A DNA stretch of 64,000 nucleotides, taken from contig NZ_CP047656.1 in the NCBI RefSeq assembly GCF_009906955.1, forward strand, positions 4,525,001-4,589,000, given 5' to 3'. The notes below the pieces were generated by a model. The model saw only the letters and a program-made list of their open reading frames with translations. It ran no database searches and was not told the origin of the DNA. The DNA is from Paraglaciecola mesophila (GTDB lineage: Bacteria > Pseudomonadota > Gammaproteobacteria > Enterobacterales > Alteromonadaceae). Of this stretch, positions 61,525 to 64,000 are shown piece after piece (positions within the stretch are counted from its first letter, which is position 1; each line of letters begins with the position of its first letter). The translations under genes were made by a program, and so were the position numbers.

Positions 61525-63195
61525 CTAGTTAGCTTGGTTATGCACATCTCGCATGGCTCGGCCTGATGGGTCTGCATTGCCTTTAAAGCTAGCATCCCAT
61601 TCAAGGGCTTCAACTGTGCTACACGCAATTGATTTACCACCAGGTACACAATTTGCTGCACTTTCTTGGGGGAAGAAAGACTCAAAGACCGTACGGAAGT
61701 AGTAACCTTCTTTGGTATCAGGTGTGTTGATAGGGAAGCGGAATGCTGCCGTAGCAAGCTGCTGGTCAGTGATATCTTGCTCAACTTGTTCTTTAATCGA
61801 GTCAATCCATGAATAACCCACACCGTCACTGAATTGCTCTTTTTGACGCCACAGTACTTCAGCAGGCAAATACTCACCGTTATCAAACGCTTTGCGTAAA
61901 ATCCACTTTTCCATTTTGCCGTCAAGACACATTTTGTCTTGCGGGTTTAAGCGCATGGCGACATCCAAGAATTCTTTATCAAGGAAAGGTACACGGGCTT
62001 CAACACCCCAAGCCGAAGTTGACTTGTTGGCGCGAGCGCAATCAAACATATGTAAACGCTCTAATTTACGCACAGTTTCTTCATGGAATTCTTTCGCGTT
62101 TGGCGCTTTGTGGAAGTACAAGTACCCCCCAAAAATCTCATCAGCACCTTCACCAGATAAGACCATTTTGATACCCATAGCTTTAATTTTACGGCTCATG
62201 AGGTACATAGGCGTAGCGGCACGGATCGTGGTTACATCGTATGTTTCAAGGTGATAAATCACGTCACGAATGGCATCAAGGCCTTCTTGTACGGTGAAAT
62301 GTACTTCGTGATGCACAGTGCCAATCATATCGGCTACTTTTTGCGCCGCGACTAAATCAGGTGCTCCTTCAAGGCCTACTGCAAACGAGTGTAAGCGTGG
62401 CCACCACGCATCTGACTCATCATTGTCTTCGACGCGCTTAGCAACGTATTTAGCAGCAATTGCTGAAACCAATGAAGAGTCTAAACCGCCAGATAACAAC
62501 ACGCCGTATGGCACGTCTGACATGAGGTGCGACTTGACTGATTTTTCAAACGCTACTTTAAGATCATTTAAATCGGTAGTGTTATCTTTGACATTCTCGT
62601 AGCTCATCCAGTCACGCTGATAGTATTTCTTCAGCTCGCCCGACTTGCTCCATAGGTAATGTCCAGGAGGGAACTCTTGCACTGTTTTACACACTGGGAC
62701 GAGTGACTTCATTTCAGATGCCACGTAGAAGTTACCGTGTTCGTCAAAGCCCGTGTACAAGGGAATAATGCCCATGTGATCGCGAGCAATTAGGTAAGCG
62801 TCTTGTGCTTGATCATAAAGCACAAATGCGAACATACCCTGTAATTGGTCAATAAACTCTATGCCTTGTTGTTCATACAAAGGCAGAATCACTTCACAAT
62901 CTGATTTGGTTCTAAAATCGTAAGGTTGAGCTAAGTCTTGTTCTAGTGCCTTGTGGTTGTAAATCTCACCATTAACGGCAAGTACATTATTATTATTTCG
63001 GCTGATAAGTGGTTGCGCGCCTTTGTCAACGTCGACGATCGCTAAGCGCTCGTGACACAAAATCGCATTATCATTATTCCAAACACCTGACCAGTCAGGA
63101 CCGCGATGACGCAGTAATTTGGAAAGTTCTAATGCTTGCGTTCTAAGTTCTGTTACATCTGTTTTGATGTCCAGAATGCCGAAAATACCACACAT
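61525..63195 (-). CDS. asnB: Asparagine synthase B (glutamine-hydrolysing)
   Basis: 556 residues, the usual size. Cys2 of MCGIFGILD is the glutaminase nucleophile. The class II glutaminase domain runs to about residue 200, with the AVNGEIYNH motif. The synthetase domain carries the PP-loop LLSGGLDSSLVSAIAAKY (about 232-249) and a SGEGADEIFGGY motif. It makes asparagine from aspartate, ATP and glutamine. Single gene with its own terminator. Confidence 0.97.
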   Translation of the reverse strand: MCGIFGILDIKTDVTELRTQALELSKLLRHRGPDWSGVWNNDNAILCHERLAIVDVDKGAQPLISRNNNNVLAVNGEIYNHKALEQDLAQPYDFRTKSDCEVILPLYEQQGIEFIDQLQGMFAFVLYDQAQDAYLIARDHMGIIPLYTGFDEHGNFYVASEMKSLVPVCKTVQEFPPGHYLWSKSGELKKYYQRDWMSYENVKDNTTDLNDLKVAFEKSVKSHLMSDVPYGVLLSGGLDSSLVSAIAAKYVAKRVEDNDESDAWWPRLHSFAVGLEGAPDLVAAQKVADMIGTVHHEVHFTVQEGLDAIRDVIYHLETYDVTTIRAATPMYLMSRKIKAMGIKMVLSGEGADEIFGGYLYFHKAPNAKEFHEETVRKLERLHMFDCARANKSTSAWGVEARVPFLDKEFLDVAMRLNPQDKMCLDGKMEKWILRKAFDNGEYLPAEVLWRQKEQFSDGVGYSWIDSIKEQVEQDITDQQLATAAFRFPINTPDTKEGYYFRTVFESFFPQESAANCVPGGKSIACSTVEALEWDASFKGNADPSGRAMRDVHNQAN

Positions 63196-63512
63196 AAAAA
63201 GGCTTCTCTCTTTTGGTTATTTGTTACTAACTCATATAGCTGATTCGCTTGGTTATGTTGAAAACCAAACATGCGTGCGGGGAAAGTGCTGGTTATAGTA
63301 TTTATTATTACTTTCTTGCGCCCTTGAATTTGCCAGCATGAGAAAAAAAAGCAAGGGGAAACTGTAATTTTTTTACACTTGTTGGCTATTAGATAGATTA
63401 ACGGCTGTTTATTGGCATTAATCAAACTCAATTTCGTAAGTTAAATAGTAAATGACCGGTTGGACGACGCGTTCGCCAACCGGCTTGAAGCAGAATAATT
63501 AGTGTTTAAAAA
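63196..63512. other. 317-base intergenic region between the M28 peptidase and asnB genes
   Basis: Both flanking genes are on the minus strand, so this holds the asnB promoter and the 3' end of the peptidase transcript. I see no convincing hairpin or promoter pair; an apparent frame at 63153-63431 lacks start signals. Confidence 0.4.
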
Positions 63513-64000
63513 TTATTGACGCTGAAACTCACTGCTCGCATTCCACTTGGGCCAATCCGTAGATTGGGCAATGTCATACCCCACTTCGAATAGGAGTTGG
63601 GTATCTTCCCGTACTCCAGAAAAATCCCAATTTTCACGGAATTGATCGCAAACTTGGTGATAACACCCTGTAATCAATACTTTAGTGCGTTTTTTGTACT
63701 GAGCAGTTTGCTCATCAAACGGGATATTTCCACCTTTTGCATAGAGCGCGGGTACACCTTGTTTAGCAAAACTGAAATGATCAGAGCGGTAGTATGAACC
63801 TGCTTCAGGACGTGACTCCTGTGTCAATGTTCTATTTTGGCGCTTGGCTGCCTTGGCCAAATAGGTTTCAAGTTCAGATTTTCCCATACCAACAACTGAA
63901 ACGTCCTTGGTTCTCCCAAGTACATTCATGGCGTCCATATTAATATTTGCCACGGTTTTGTTCAGCGGAATAATCGGATGTTGGGCATAGTACTGTGAGC
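63513..64000 (-). CDS. M28 family zinc metallopeptidase, C-terminal part (cut by window end)
   Basis: The frame is open to base 64000, with SQYYAQHPIIPLNKTVANINMDAMN at the edge, so the start lies outside. Of the visible 162 residues, VANINMDAMNVLGRTKDVSVVG and SYYRSDHFSFAKQGVPALYA match the M28 aminopeptidase/carboxypeptidase family; the Asp of INMD and the His of SDHFSF are typical active-site residues. The C-terminus is extended past the domain. Probably a secreted peptidase. Single gene. Confidence 0.88.
   Translation of the reverse strand, partial: SQYYAQHPIIPLNKTVANINMDAMNVLGRTKDVSVVGMGKSELETYLAKAAKRQNRTLTQESRPEAGSYYRSDHFSFAKQGVPALYAKGGNIPFDEQTAQYKKRTKVLITGCYHQVCDQFRENWDFSGVREDTQLLFEVGYDIAQSTDWPKWNASSEFQRQ

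Noticed and set aside
63153..63431. 92-residue minus-strand frame overlapping the asnB start
   Set aside because: Its downstream end overlaps the asnB start in a different frame, and it has no start signals.
1..64000. CRISPR array or prophage
   Set aside because: No regularly spaced repeats of 24-37 bases and no phage structural or lysis genes were seen.

Overview
The window looks like ordinary chromosome from a marine gammaproteobacterium of the order Alteromonadales (a Glaciecola/Paraglaciecola/Alteromonas type; genus is inference). The protein families and the gene order sapFDCBA-pspF / pspABC-ycjX-ycjF-phhA-tyrR match gammaproteobacterial synteny. The TonB2-type cluster with a DUF3450 protein, the large TonB-dependent receptor, a PEP-CTERM protein and the ATACCAATTCCATTAAAT repeats are typical of Alteromonadales and relatives. 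No phage, transposase, CRISPR array or plasmid gene is visible.

Layout. 1-2.4 kb: end of oadA and oadB (Na+-pumping oxaloacetate decarboxylase). 2.5-8.9 kb (minus): pspF followed tightly by the sapABCDF peptide ABC transporter. 9.0-13.2 kb: a sigma54 promoter and pspABC, then ycjX-ycjF, all envelope-stress genes. 13.2-18.9 kb: aromatic amino acid catabolism (phhA, tyrR, hppD), an Lrp-type regulator and a Leu/Phe/Val-type dehydrogenase. Three TyrR-box-like sites lie upstream of phhA, tyrR and hppD. 19.0-19.5 kb: 4.5S RNA and a ComFB-like protein. 19.7-24.6 kb: a 990-residue TonB-dependent receptor with a fourth TyrR-box-like site upstream, then a TPR-sulfotransferase. 24.6-26.0 kb (minus): small lipoprotein and methyltransferase. 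26.5-31.5 kb: a TonB2-type energy transduction operon (DUF3450, TtpC-like, ExbB, ExbD, TonB, TPR). 31.5-32.1 kb: a MITE-like repeat. 32.1-40.6 kb: AsmA-like protein, TPR protein, PEP-CTERM protein, YegD-like Hsp70, DUF3087 protein, TSUP permease, YwbE, AraC regulator and nth. 40.7-46.9 kb (minus): rsxABCDGE electron transport complex, with a repeat-rich RsxC tail. 47.2-47.6 kb: two identical tRNA-Asn(GTT) genes with a strong promoter. 47.6-48.5 kb: AT-rich intergenic DNA with two notable palindromes, one made of two opposed DnaA-box-like sequences. 48.5-64 kb: MATE transporter, uvrB, LysR regulator, MASE1 hybrid kinase, queC/queE, two small unknowns, an acrylyl-CoA reductase-like gene, an SDR, asnB and the end of an M28 peptidase.

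How the genes work together. The psp/ycj/sap block is an envelope and proton-motive-force stress module. The phhA-tyrR-hppD block converts phenylalanine to tyrosine and, after transamination, 4-hydroxyphenylpyruvate to homogentisate, apparently under TyrR. The TyrR-like site before the TonB-dependent receptor suggests that receptor belongs to the same regulon, possibly as an aromatic nutrient importer energised by a TonB system such as the one encoded 4 kb downstream. This link, based on four sites with 9-11 of 12 matches to TGTAAA-N6-TTTACA, is the main hypothesis I draw from the window. I did not find an unmistakably new multi-gene system.
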